Of a DNA stretch of 19,572 nt, positions 1 through 6,912 are shown piece after piece. The DNA is taken from contig PEVZ01000042.1 of assembly GCA_002779665.1 (NCBI GenBank), forward strand, positions 1 to 19,572, read 5' to 3'. The DNA comes from Candidatus Roizmanbacteria bacterium CG06_land_8_20_14_3_00_34_14. GTDB lineage: Bacteria; Patescibacteriota; Microgenomatia; UBA1406; GWC2-37-13. How positions within the stretch are numbered: the stretch's first letter is position 1; each line of letters opens with the position of its first letter. The translations under genes were made by a program, and so were the position numbers. The notes beneath the pieces were generated by a model. It saw only the letters and a program-made list of their open reading frames with translations. It was not told the DNA's origin and made no database searches.

Positions 1-27
1 TTTTGTTGATCATATTTAAATATGTTA

Positions 28-747
28 TCAAATTATCCGTCTAATTTCCTGTTCTAATATTTTTTTAAAGTTCTTAATTATTCCCCAGTGGCTTTTGGGG
101 AGAAATATTTTTAGTTCCTTATTAAATTGAATATTGTTATTACTAAGTAAAACTAATACTTTTGGTAAGATATTTTTTTCATTAACAGTTATGAGGTTTG
201 CTCTCAAAAAATAATATAGATCATAAAAATCTCTTGCTTTATGTCTTTCAAGCAAAGCATGAATTTTTCCTACAACCAATAATTCTTTTGTGATAGCCAT
301 CAGATTATAGGGGGGAATATAATCATTAATAATGGTAATCGTTTCTCCAATATTTTTCTCTTTTCTTTGAGAAATCTCAAGTTTAATGTCTATCTCTTGT
401 CCTCGCATGGAAAAATTTATAATGGCTAAATATCCTCCGGTTGTCTTTTTTGATTCTTTGATATCAATAAGAATCCCTTCTCGTTCAATTTCCTTAACTG
501 TTTGAATCACCATGTCTTCGATTTTATTTATTGTTGCTACGGTAGAACTAAAATCCAAATCCTCAGAAAAACGAGGGCTTTTGTAAATCAATCTTAAGGC
601 CGTCCCCCCTTTGAAATAGATTTTATCAGACCCCGGATTTTGATAAAAATGAGATAGGAAAATAGTTTGGAGATATTCTCTACGAACATTTTGTTCACTT
701 GTCTGCCATTTTGTGGATGTATCCTTGATGAATTGATTGGAAATCAT
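28..747 (-). CDS. AbiEii-type nucleotidyltransferase toxin
   Basis: A 239-aa protein of the AbiEii nucleotidyltransferase toxin family (type IV TA). Visible motifs are the glycine signature K-G-G-T-A-L-R-L near residues 46-53, the metal-binding S-E-D-L-D-F with Asp63 and Asp65, a further Asp120 in G-Q-E-I-D-I-K, and the family's K-A-R-D-F-Y-D-L segment around residue 170. Family members transfer nucleotides to RNA (tRNA in characterised relatives) and arrest growth. The start overlaps the stop of the upstream AbiEi gene by 4 bp (ATGA), so the pair is translationally coupled. Length and motifs look intact. The target here is unknown. Confidence 0.88.
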   Translation of the reverse strand: MISNQFIKDTSTKWQTSEQNVRREYLQTIFLSHFYQNPGSDKIYFKGGTALRLIYKSPRFSEDLDFSSTVATINKIEDMVIQTVKEIEREGILIDIKESKKTTGGYLAIINFSMRGQEIDIKLEISQRKEKNIGETITIINDYIPPYNLMAITKELLVVGKIHALLERHKARDFYDLYYFLRANLITVNEKNILPKVLVLLSNNNIQFNKELKIFLPKSHWGIIKNFKKILEQEIRRII

Positions 748-1340
748 ATAAAAGCTTTTATTAAATTATTTAATCTTTTATTTTTGAATAAAGTGGCATA
801 AAAAATTATTTTTTCTTTATCAAAACCTTTTGTCTCTAATCGATCATTTTCCGGACTTTTTTTCAAAGATACAAAATATAAGTAATCAACTAATGCTTTT
901 TCTTTTTCTGCAATTAAAAAATTTTTGCCTTCGATTTTATTTAATGAATAACCTGTAAAGGCTTCTTTTTTTATGGTTTGATAAGAAAATGCTTTTCCAG
1001 AAACATTAAACAACCGCGTCGGCATGGTGGTCGCCGAAGTAACTGAGTAGACCATCTCCGGAATTAAATTATAATAAGCTAAGGCATATTCAAAGGAAAT
1101 ATATGATGGTTTGTAAATGGCATTGGCTATTTCCTCTTCTGAAGGAATATCTGTTTTAAGAGTGTAAATCCCTCGTTTTAACCGTGAAAACAACCCTTTT
1201 TTTACTTGTGTTTCTAAAAAATATTTTACCGAATAAGATGGAATTTTATAAATACGAATAAAATCCTGAGACGTAAAAAAACGAAGATTACGTTGAAGCA
1301 ATTCTTCACGCACTTGTAGTGGTTTCAGTAAAGTGTACAT
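744..1340 (-). CDS. AbiEi-type antitoxin and autorepressor
   Basis: A 198-aa protein with an N-terminal winged-helix region (about residues 18-62, ending R-L-K-R-G-I-Y-T-L) followed by an AbiEi-like C-terminal domain. It precedes and overlaps the AbiEii toxin by 4 bp, the usual antitoxin-toxin order. Characterised AbiEi proteins neutralise AbiEii without stable complex formation and repress their own promoter by binding inverted repeats; a matching dyad lies over the promoter here (1344-1366). It sits 58 bp after pyrC on the same strand but has its own strong promoter. Assignment rests on fold, gene order and partner. Confidence 0.85.
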   Translation of the reverse strand: MYTLLKPLQVREELLQRNLRFFTSQDFIRIYKIPSYSVKYFLETQVKKGLFSRLKRGIYTLKTDIPSEEEIANAIYKPSYISFEYALAYYNLIPEMVYSVTSATTMPTRLFNVSGKAFSYQTIKKEAFTGYSLNKIEGKNFLIAEKEKALVDYLYFVSLKKSPENDRLETKGFDKEKIIFYATLFKNKRLNNLIKAFI

Positions 1341-1343
1341 ATT

Positions 1344-1389
1344 TATACTTAACTGAAATCAGTATAAAGGCATTTTCTTTATTTGTCAA
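1344..1389 (-). promoter_or_regulatory. abiE promoter with overlapping operator dyad
   Basis: On the minus strand TTGACA (1384-1389) and TATACT (1361-1366) are separated by 17 bp, a near-consensus sigma-70 promoter. TATACT and AGTATA flank an inner imperfect palindrome (ACTGA, 2 nt, TCAGT on the plus strand at 1352-1363), giving a 23-bp dyad at 1344-1366 that covers the -10 box and the likely start site. This is the expected position for AbiEi autorepression. The gap from the -10 box to ATG is 20 nt, so unlike most promoters in the window this one makes a short leader. Confidence 0.75.
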
Positions 1390-1398
1390 GCGAAACAC

Positions 1399-2787
1399 TC
1401 AGTGATTAATCCATCGACCCATTGCATCGCCTATTATTTTTCCGTTATTATAAACTAATTCTCCCCGTAGAAAAGTCATTGATGGACGACCATTTAATTT
1501 CATCCCTTCATAAGCCGACCAACCACATTTGGAAAACAAATCTGATTTTTTTACCTCCCAAATTGAATTCGGATCAAGGATAATTAGGTCGGCATCATTA
1601 CCCACCTTAATTCCACCTTTTCCTTTAAAGGAAAATATTTTTGCCGGATTTTCTGAACTACAAAAAGCAATTTTCATCAAACCTTCTTCAATTTTATTTT
1701 TTCCAAACTGCTTCATCCAACCGGTGATTACCGCCGGTAATGTCTCTTGAACTCCTGGTGTCCCCGACTGAGCCTTCCACATATCCGGTTGATTTTTTGT
1801 TTCCCATTCATGAGGAGTATGTTCGGAACACAAAACATCGACCTGACCATTACGAAATATTTGCCACAACTGTTGCTGATCTTTTGGGCTACGAATCGCA
1901 GGAGAAACTTTTATTTTATTACCATATTTTTTGTAATCATCTGTATTAAAAACCAATTGATAACCAACCAATTCTCCGTAAACATTCATACCTTTTTTCT
2001 TGGCATCTTCAAGGAGAGAATATTCTTCGGGAGTTGATAGGTGAAGTAAATAAAGTTTAAATTTTGGATATTTTGAAGCTAACGCAATTATTCTGGCCAC
2101 AGCTGTAGTAACAACTGAGGTCCCCCGAATTTCTGACCATAAAGTAGCATCAGTTCTTCCAGTTTTTTTAAACTTACTATTATATTCATTTATTAAATAT
2201 TGATCTTCTGCATGAACGGCTAATAAAATATTTCTTTTAGCTAATATTTTAATAACTTTTCCCAAAGTCAGATCGTCAGGAATCGTCGTCGGAGTTGTCT
2301 CGTGTCCGGCGGTAAAAATTTTTACACCGGCGATATCTTTAGGGTTAACTTTTTCCAATTCGCTTAATTTGTCTGATGATGCTCCCATAAAAAAAGCATA
2401 ATCTGTAAACGAGCGGTTTGGATAAATTTTATGAATTTTTTCGTTTAGTAGATCGATAGTAACAGTAGGAGGTTTGGTATTAGGCATATCAATGATCGTC
2501 GTCACTCCACCGGCCAGGGCTGCCTGAGTACCCGTTTCAACATTTTCCTTATGAGTCAGCCCCGGTTCCCTCATGTGCCCATGAACTTCAATTAGTCCGG
2601 GCAAAATATATTTTCCTTCGGCATCAATTGTTTCAAAAGACGAAGATACCAATTTTTTTGCGGTTTTAGGTTTTCCGTCAAAAAAATTCGGTATCAAGTC
2701 TTTGATAATTCCGTCTTCAATTAGAATATCCCCTTCAATTATTTTCTCTGAAGTAACAATCTGGCAGTTCTTAATTAGCTTTTTCAT
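1399..2787 (-). CDS. pyrC: Dihydroorotase, class I amidohydrolase
   Basis: A 462-aa amidohydrolase that should cyclise N-carbamoyl-aspartate to dihydroorotate. Seen: the metal motif H-G-H-M-R-E-P-G (His69, His71, Arg73), D-M-P-N-T-K-P-P, A-G-V-K-I-F with Lys156 in the place of the carbamylated lysine of CAD-type enzymes, A-V-H-A-E-D (His192), L-H-L-S (His249), Glu272, and S-E-H-T-P-H (Glu322 to His326). Odd: the catalytic Asp of the usual S/T-D-H-A-P-H is Glu322, P-H-H-L reads G-Y-Q-L, and N-P-P-L-R reads S-P-A-I-R. The start overlaps the sdhB stop by 4 bp. The pyr context supports dihydroorotase; a related cyclic amidohydrolase cannot be excluded. Confidence 0.8.
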   Translation of the reverse strand: MKKLIKNCQIVTSEKIIEGDILIEDGIIKDLIPNFFDGKPKTAKKLVSSSFETIDAEGKYILPGLIEVHGHMREPGLTHKENVETGTQAALAGGVTTIIDMPNTKPPTVTIDLLNEKIHKIYPNRSFTDYAFFMGASSDKLSELEKVNPKDIAGVKIFTAGHETTPTTIPDDLTLGKVIKILAKRNILLAVHAEDQYLINEYNSKFKKTGRTDATLWSEIRGTSVVTTAVARIIALASKYPKFKLYLLHLSTPEEYSLLEDAKKKGMNVYGELVGYQLVFNTDDYKKYGNKIKVSPAIRSPKDQQQLWQIFRNGQVDVLCSEHTPHEWETKNQPDMWKAQSGTPGVQETLPAVITGWMKQFGKNKIEEGLMKIAFCSSENPAKIFSFKGKGGIKVGNDADLIILDPNSIWEVKKSDLFSKCGWSAYEGMKLNGRPSMTFLRGELVYNNGKIIGDAMGRWINH

Positions 2788-3446
2788 TTTTTCAATAATT
2801 TAATAGCTTCGTCGATAGGAATTCCACGAGGACAAAGTAACGTCAACTTTTTTCCAATTTCATCAGAATATTTATCAATGCCATTTTTCTTTGCCATCGC
2901 TTTTCTATCAAGCCCATCTCGTGGATCCGTCACATATCTGGCAACTTTAACTAAGGACATTGGGTCCATGCAGCCTTTGGCAGACTGGGTAATTTCGGGG
3001 GCTCCGGCAATGCAACAACCACATTCGATACATTTTCGGAATGCTTTTGATTCGTTGGATTTCTTCTTAGTAATGATGACTTTATGGATTTTATCTAGGT
3101 ATGGTTTTATTTTTTCATATCTTTTTAAAACCGGTTCAAGATTCACAATTAAATCTTTTTCCACCGGAAAATTAGCTAATGGCTCAATCGTCTGAGTTTC
3201 TAAAGTTTGATCAATTTGAGTCGAACAAGAAAGAACTGGTTTTTTATTTAACATCACTCCGCATGTTCCACAAATTCCCTGACGACATTCATATCGAAAA
3301 GCCAAGGTCGAATCAAGATGTTTATAAATATATGTAATTACATCCAAGACAGTCATTCCTTTATTGTAAGGAACATCAAAAGAGTCATATTTTAACTTCT
3401 CTTTTTTTTGAGAATTATAGCGATAGATCAAAAATTTAATTTTCAT
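2784..3446 (-). CDS. sdhB: Fumarate reductase/succinate dehydrogenase Fe-S subunit lacking the [3Fe-4S] site
   Basis: A 220-aa iron-sulfur subunit that passes electrons to or from SdhA. The N-terminal ferredoxin domain has all four [2Fe-2S] cysteines (Cys54, 59, 62, 74). The C-terminal domain keeps the [4Fe-4S] ligands (Cys139, 142, 145, 205). The three [3Fe-4S] ligands known from E. coli FrdB (Cys158, 204, 210) align to Ala149, Asp195 and Leu201, so that cluster should be absent. The reading frame stays open upstream to 3587, but this runs through a palindromic repeat and into sdhA; the ferredoxin fold starts at M-K-I-K-F, so ATG at 3446 is chosen. It lies 65 bp after sdhA and overlaps pyrC by 4 bp. 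No anchor subunit is visible. Confidence 0.9.
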   Translation of the reverse strand: MKIKFLIYRYNSQKKEKLKYDSFDVPYNKGMTVLDVITYIYKHLDSTLAFRYECRQGICGTCGVMLNKKPVLSCSTQIDQTLETQTIEPLANFPVEKDLIVNLEPVLKRYEKIKPYLDKIHKVIITKKKSNESKAFRKCIECGCCIAGAPEITQSAKGCMDPMSLVKVARYVTDPRDGLDRKAMAKKNGIDKYSDEIGKKLTLLCPRGIPIDEAIKLLKK

Positions 3447-3463
3447 AAAGGTAATTTTAGTCT

Positions 3464-3503
3464 GGATCCCCTTCCTTGCTTGCGCAAGCAAGTTCACGGG
3501 GAT
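3464..3503. repeat. Palindromic repeat between sdhA and sdhB
   Basis: A perfect 18-bp palindrome, CTTGCTTGCGCAAGCAAG (3475-3492), is nested inside outer arms ATCCCC (3466-3471) and GGGGAT (3498-3503). It fills most of the 65-bp gap between sdhA and sdhB. The outer arms resemble the dispersed repeats beginning GTCATCCCCG known from many bacterial genomes. It could fold in mRNA and modulate sdhA/sdhB expression. There is no T-run, so it does not look like a terminator. Confidence 0.75.
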
Positions 3504-3511
3504 GACAAAGT

Positions 3512-5191
3512 CTAACCTTTTATAACATTTATAACTTCGGTAACCAACTTTCCATTGATTTTTTTTACAGATATGTTTTTTTCCCACTCTTTTTTCATTT
3601 CAGGATAATCAATACGGCTATGAGCACCACGACTTTCTTTACGTAAAATAGCCGCTTCAACGACCGACTCGGCGGTTGCCAACATATTTTCTATTTCTAA
3701 ACAATCCTGCAAATCTCTATTTCTTTCCTTTAAATTAGTTCTTGTTTTCATTTTTTTTGCTTCAATTTTCAATTCGGCAATGGCTTTTTTTGCCTGCAAT
3801 AATCTTTTTTCATCTCTAAAAATCCCAACCTTATCCCACATAACCTGTTTCAATTTATCTTCAACAACATGAGGGGTTACTCCCGCCTTACGATTAATAA
3901 ACGAAAAAATCCTTGTTTGTTCTTTTTTAATTTGTTCTTTTGGTAACTGTGAATTTTTTATTTTTTTAGCAAATTTGGACGCGGCAATTCCGGCCCTCCG
4001 ACCAAACACCTGACATTCGGCAATTGAATTTCCACCAAGTCGGTTAGCACCATGAACAGTCCTTGTCACCTCTCCAGCCGCAAATAATCCAGGAATAGAG
4101 GATCTACACCATTCGTCTACATTTATTCCACCCATCATATGGTGCATCGATGGGTAAATTTCCATTGGTTCTTTTGAAATATCCACTCCGGTATTTTTAT
4201 ACTGTTCGTAAACATCGGGAATAAGTTCAAGAATCTGTTCTTTTGTCCAATGATCAACGTGAAGATAGACCGCGTGTTTATCGGTTCCCCGCCCTTCAGC
4301 AACTTCCGTGTAGATTGACCGACTGACCTCATCTCGCTTTGCTAATTCCATTTCTTTTGGAAAATATTTAGACATAAATCTTTCTCCTAATTTGTTCCTT
4401 AGGATTCCACCGTGTGCACGGACTTTTTCCGTCACTAAAACGCCAAGGACAGATGGAGTATTAGCCATTCCAGTTGGATGAAATTGAACCATTTCCATAT
4501 CTATTAGTTCCGCTCCAGCTTCGAGTGCCATCGCATAGCCGTCACCGGTATTTGACATAGCATTGGTCGTCACTTTATACATTCTTCCAGCTCCGCCAGT
4601 TGCCAAAATCACTGATTTTGTTTGAAAAACAACTGATTGTGCATTACGAATGTTAATACCAATCGCTCCAACTACTTGACTTTTAACGGTAAGTAATTTA
4701 CTGACAAAAAATTCATCAGTATATTTAATTTCCAATTTTCTGGCCTCATCAACCAATCCTTGCATCATCTCTCGACCGGTGTAATCGCCAACACAAACAT
4801 TAAGGGGGTATTTTTGCTTTGGTCCTGCCCAAGTATAGAATTGACCACTATCAAGTCGATCAAAAATAACTCCATAACTTTCAAGATCATGGATACGGGC
4901 CGGCATTTCCTTTCCAAAGACTTTGACCATTTTGTAGTTGTTGATGAAATATCCGCCTTCAATAGTAATTTGAGAATGAAACTCAGGAGTCGCCGGCTTG
5001 ACCATCGAGGCATTTAATCCCCCCATCGCCATACCGGTATGGGCACATCCTAAAACTTCTTTACCAAGTAGAAAAACTTCCAATCCGCTTTTTTTGGCTT
5101 CAATTGCCGCTCTCAGTCCCGCTCCCCCGGCTCCAATGACAAGAATGTCTGTCTTAATGTATTTTATCGAAGGGTCTAATGAGGATTTCAT
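3512..5191 (-). CDS. sdhA: Fumarate reductase/succinate dehydrogenase flavoprotein subunit
   Basis: A 559-aa flavoprotein interconverting fumarate and succinate. Seen: the Rossmann motif G-A-G-G-A-G (residues 20-25); C-A-H-T-G with His51 at the covalent-FAD position; F-H-P-T-G (His238); T-E-K-V-R (Glu255, Arg258); R-D-E-V-S-R (Arg286); M-H-H-M-M-G-G (His350); and H-G-A-N-R-L-G-G-N-S (Arg384). These match the substrate and catalytic residues of E. coli FrdA, so the active site looks complete. It is followed by sdhB and pyrC. A promoter (TTGATA, 17 bp, TATCAT) ends 8 nt before the ATG, so the mRNA is probably leaderless. Aspartate oxidase (NadB) is less likely because of the SdhB partner. Confidence 0.92.
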   Translation of the reverse strand: MKSSLDPSIKYIKTDILVIGAGGAGLRAAIEAKKSGLEVFLLGKEVLGCAHTGMAMGGLNASMVKPATPEFHSQITIEGGYFINNYKMVKVFGKEMPARIHDLESYGVIFDRLDSGQFYTWAGPKQKYPLNVCVGDYTGREMMQGLVDEARKLEIKYTDEFFVSKLLTVKSQVVGAIGINIRNAQSVVFQTKSVILATGGAGRMYKVTTNAMSNTGDGYAMALEAGAELIDMEMVQFHPTGMANTPSVLGVLVTEKVRAHGGILRNKLGERFMSKYFPKEMELAKRDEVSRSIYTEVAEGRGTDKHAVYLHVDHWTKEQILELIPDVYEQYKNTGVDISKEPMEIYPSMHHMMGGINVDEWCRSSIPGLFAAGEVTRTVHGANRLGGNSIAECQVFGRRAGIAASKFAKKIKNSQLPKEQIKKEQTRIFSFINRKAGVTPHVVEDKLKQVMWDKVGIFRDEKRLLQAKKAIAELKIEAKKMKTRTNLKERNRDLQDCLEIENMLATAESVVEAAILRKESRGAHSRIDYPEMKKEWEKNISVKKINGKLVTEVINVIKG

Positions 5192-5199
5192 TAGATGAA

Positions 5200-5228
5200 A
5201 TGATACAAAAAAGAAATTTGTTTATCAA
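5200..5228 (-). promoter_or_regulatory. sdhA-sdhB-pyrC promoter
   Basis: On the minus strand TTGATA (5223-5228), a 17-bp spacer and TATCAT (5200-5205) precede the sdhA ATG at 5191 by 8 nt. The start point would fall at or next to the A of ATG. This gives sdhA-sdhB-pyrC a promoter independent of the upstream TA genes. Confidence 0.7.
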
Positions 5229-5266
5229 GGGAATTTTATTGAATTGACTGTTTGGACTACCAGCGC

Positions 5267-5632
5267 CTAAAGTTTTGAAATTAGTACTTCAACTTTTTTT
5301 ATGAAATCAGGAATGTGGAGAAAAATTTCTTTTGCTTGATCTTCATTATATAAATGAGTCGTTTCATTTCTATCTTTTAAGAAGACAAACCAATCTTCCG
5401 GATTTTCAATTAGTTTTAAATCAGCTGCCACCCTAAAAGCATCTCTCGGACTAACAACTTCCAATCCAGAAAATCGCGCATACTCTTGAATAGCTTTCCA
5501 AACAAGTTCAAAAGTAAATTCAAATCTTTTAATAACCCCATCTCTATCAAGGTCGTTTTTGACCTCGACAACTCCTTCCTTCAGTCTGGAAAGGGCTAAT
5601 TTTAAATCTCCCAACTTATCTCTTTCGTTCAT
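5267..5632 (-). CDS. HEPN (HI0074/HepT-like) toxin
   Basis: A 121-aa, mostly helical protein of the nucleotidyltransferase substrate-binding family (HI0074), a branch of HEPN proteins. It carries the ribonuclease signature R-x4-H-x-Y as R-N-E-T-T-H-L-Y (Arg88, His93, Tyr95). In the characterised Shewanella HepT, the Tyr of this motif is the residue AMPylated by the MntA antitoxin. Its start overlaps the MNT stop by 4 bp, so the two are coupled. It lies 75 bp upstream of sdhA on the same strand. The pairing and motif support a toxin role; the RNA target is unknown. Confidence 0.85.
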   Translation of the reverse strand: MNERDKLGDLKLALSRLKEGVVEVKNDLDRDGVIKRFEFTFELVWKAIQEYARFSGLEVVSPRDAFRVAADLKLIENPEDWFVFLKDRNETTHLYNEDQAKEIFLHIPDFIKKVEVLISKL

Positions 5633-5919
5633 ATTTTGATTATACTACTATTTAAAATTTGTTTAAATTTATTATTTACTTTTGCAAAATCAACTAAATC
5701 TACACGATATGGAATATCAGAATCATCTAAATCATTCTTTATTAATATATATTCTTTTGGCGTCAAAGGTTTTGGTCCTTTTATTCCCAAATCAAGATCA
5801 CTGAATTTACGATTTTTTCCGGTAGCCCGAGAGCCGAAAACGAAGGCATTATAGGAATCTTTAGGTAAATATTTATACACAATCCGACCAAGTAGTTGAG
5901 ATATTTTAAAATCTAACAT
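5629..5919 (-). CDS. MntA-like minimal nucleotidyltransferase antitoxin
   Basis: A 96-aa minimal nucleotidyltransferase. It has the G-S-x10-D-x-D signature (Gly29, Ser30, Asp41, Asp43) and a third acidic strand V-D-L-V-D (Asp74, Asp77). MntA proteins with this signature AMPylate and inactivate HEPN toxins. It precedes and overlaps the HEPN gene by 4 bp. TATAAT lies 7 nt before the ATG, so the transcript is predicted to be leaderless. The -35 element (TTGTAG) lies inside the direct repeat copied from the end of carB. Confidence 0.86.
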   Translation of the reverse strand: MLDFKISQLLGRIVYKYLPKDSYNAFVFGSRATGKNRKFSDLDLGIKGPKPLTPKEYILIKNDLDDSDIPYRVDLVDFAKVNNKFKQILNSSIIKI

Positions 5920-5926
5920 CGATCAA

Positions 5927-5955
5927 ATTATACAAAAATTAATAATTCTCTACAA
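5927..5955 (-). promoter_or_regulatory. Promoter of the MNT-HEPN module
   Basis: On the minus strand TTGTAG (5950-5955), a 17-bp spacer and TATAAT (5927-5932) precede the ATG at 5919 by 7 nt. TTGTAG corresponds to the last codon plus stop codon of the carB-tail copy at 5950-5985. Confidence 0.7.
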
Positions 5956-5985
5956 ATACTCATCCCAACTCTTAATCTTTAGGTC
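5950..5985. repeat. Direct repeat copy A of the carB 3' end
   Basis: 36 bp identical at 35 positions to 6877-6912, which encodes the last 11 residues and stop codon of carB. The first 32 bases match exactly, with the single mismatch at 5982 (g here, a in copy B). The stop codon of the AbiEii-type toxin (5979-5981) falls inside this copy. The two copies bound an 891-bp segment holding one TA module. Confidence 0.9.
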
Positions 5986-6632
5986 CCTAATATAGAATCA
6001 CAAAGTGAGTTGATATCTTTATTAAATGATTTTTCTTCTGGCTTCATGCCGTCGATCCATTTTATTCTATCAATCATCTCGATCGGAAAATCGAGTAATC
6101 GCATAGAAACATCAATTGGAAATATTCCAACTGCTTTTGAATTGACATCAGAAAATATTTTTTTCCAATCAACTTTAATTTTTTTAAAAATCATTAAAAT
6201 ATCCACTACGTCTTTCGGCTCATCACGACTAATTAGTGCCGATAATTTATTTGATAAAATATTTTCTAAATTATCTACATTAGAATAGATTTTTTGTTTT
6301 TCTAATTTTCCATATTTGTAAGTTACATCGTTGACAAAATCCACTTTAAGCTCATCGTTGATCATTAGTGAAATATAACTCTCTGACCGAATTACTACAT
6401 TAACCTTAAATTCTTTGTTTAAATTGATTAATATTTTCTCAACTAATTTTGCGAAATTTAACTCATTATTAACAAAGAAGTCTAAATCGTCAGAATATCG
6501 ATGATGCAGATAACAGCGGGATAAAGCCGTTCCACCGGTCAAATAAAAAGGGGTTTTTAAATTATCAATTATTTTTAGTACTTTATCCTGCAATGGATAC
6601 AGGATATCGTTGTAATAAGAATTCATAGCCAT
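5979..6632 (-). CDS. AbiEii-type nucleotidyltransferase toxin (second module)
   Basis: A 217-aa nucleotidyltransferase of the AbiEii family with the motif L-T-G-G-T-A-L-S-R (residues 31-39) and S-D-D-L-D-F-F (Asp49, Asp51). Two starts are possible, ATG at 6632 or at 6626 (M-N-S-Y-Y); the second better fits the conserved start of the domain. Either way the gene overlaps the upstream small protein by about 44-50 bp in another frame, which implies strict coupling. The stop codon lies within direct repeat copy A. Toxin activity is inferred from family and context. Confidence 0.84.
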   Translation of the reverse strand: MAMNSYYNDILYPLQDKVLKIIDNLKTPFYLTGGTALSRCYLHHRYSDDLDFFVNNELNFAKLVEKILINLNKEFKVNVVIRSESYISLMINDELKVDFVNDVTYKYGKLEKQKIYSNVDNLENILSNKLSALISRDEPKDVVDILMIFKKIKVDWKKIFSDVNSKAVGIFPIDVSMRLLDFPIEMIDRIKWIDGMKPEEKSFNKDINSLCDSILGT

Positions 6633-6864
6633 TTTTTATAGCTTTATTAAATAATTTTTCCTTAACATGGCTCCATCTATTTATCAGAACTTTATATGGG
6701 ACAATATCCATCGCGTCGTAATAATTAAAATTTTCTAAGACCCGAGAAATAGCCCAATCTTGATCAAAGGACCCAATTTTTTTCTCACCCAAAAGAATAG
6801 TTTTGAAGTCATTGATGGATAAATTATAATCCCAAACCAATTGTTTATATTTATTTTGTGTCAT
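6583..6864 (-). CDS. Small putative antitoxin paired with AbiEii-type toxin
   Basis: A 93-aa protein beginning M-T-Q-N-K-Y-K-Q-L-V-W-D-Y. Small proteins of this size with an L-x-W-D-Y start and an aromatic-rich middle are commonly encoded just upstream of AbiEii-like toxins, but I do not assign a named family. It has no obvious DNA-binding motif. The 3' end overlaps the toxin gene by about 50 bp. TATAAT ends 6 nt before the ATG and directly abuts the carB stop codon. Confidence 0.7.
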   Translation of the reverse strand: MTQNKYKQLVWDYNLSINDFKTILLGEKKIGSFDQDWAISRVLENFNYYDAMDIVPYKVLINRWSHVKEKLFNKAIKNGYEFLLQRYPVSIAG

Positions 6865-6870
6865 GAAGAT

Positions 6871-6876
6871 ATTATA
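6871..6876 (-). promoter_or_regulatory. -10 box of the second AbiEii-type module
   Basis: TATAAT on the minus strand, 6 nt before the ATG at 6864 and directly adjacent to the carB stop codon (6877-6879). No good -35 is visible: the hexamer at 17-bp spacing, inside carB, is AGAGTT. Confidence 0.55.
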
Positions 6877-6912
6877 CTACAAATACTCATCCCAACTCTT
6901 AATCTTTAAGTC
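6877..6912. repeat. Direct repeat copy B (native carB 3' end)
   Basis: The last 36 bp of carB, beginning with its stop codon. It is repeated with one mismatch at 5950-5985. Sequences outside the two copies do not match each other. Confidence 0.9.

Noticed and set aside
11..24. CATATTTAAATATG palindrome after the first toxin gene as a terminator
   Set aside because: It is all A/T except the end bases, forms a weak stem, and has no loop or T-run typical of a terminator.
3447..3587. N-terminal extension of sdhB (47 residues)
   Set aside because: It runs through the intergenic palindrome and 76 bp into sdhA and has no ferredoxin homology; the domain begins at ATG 3446.
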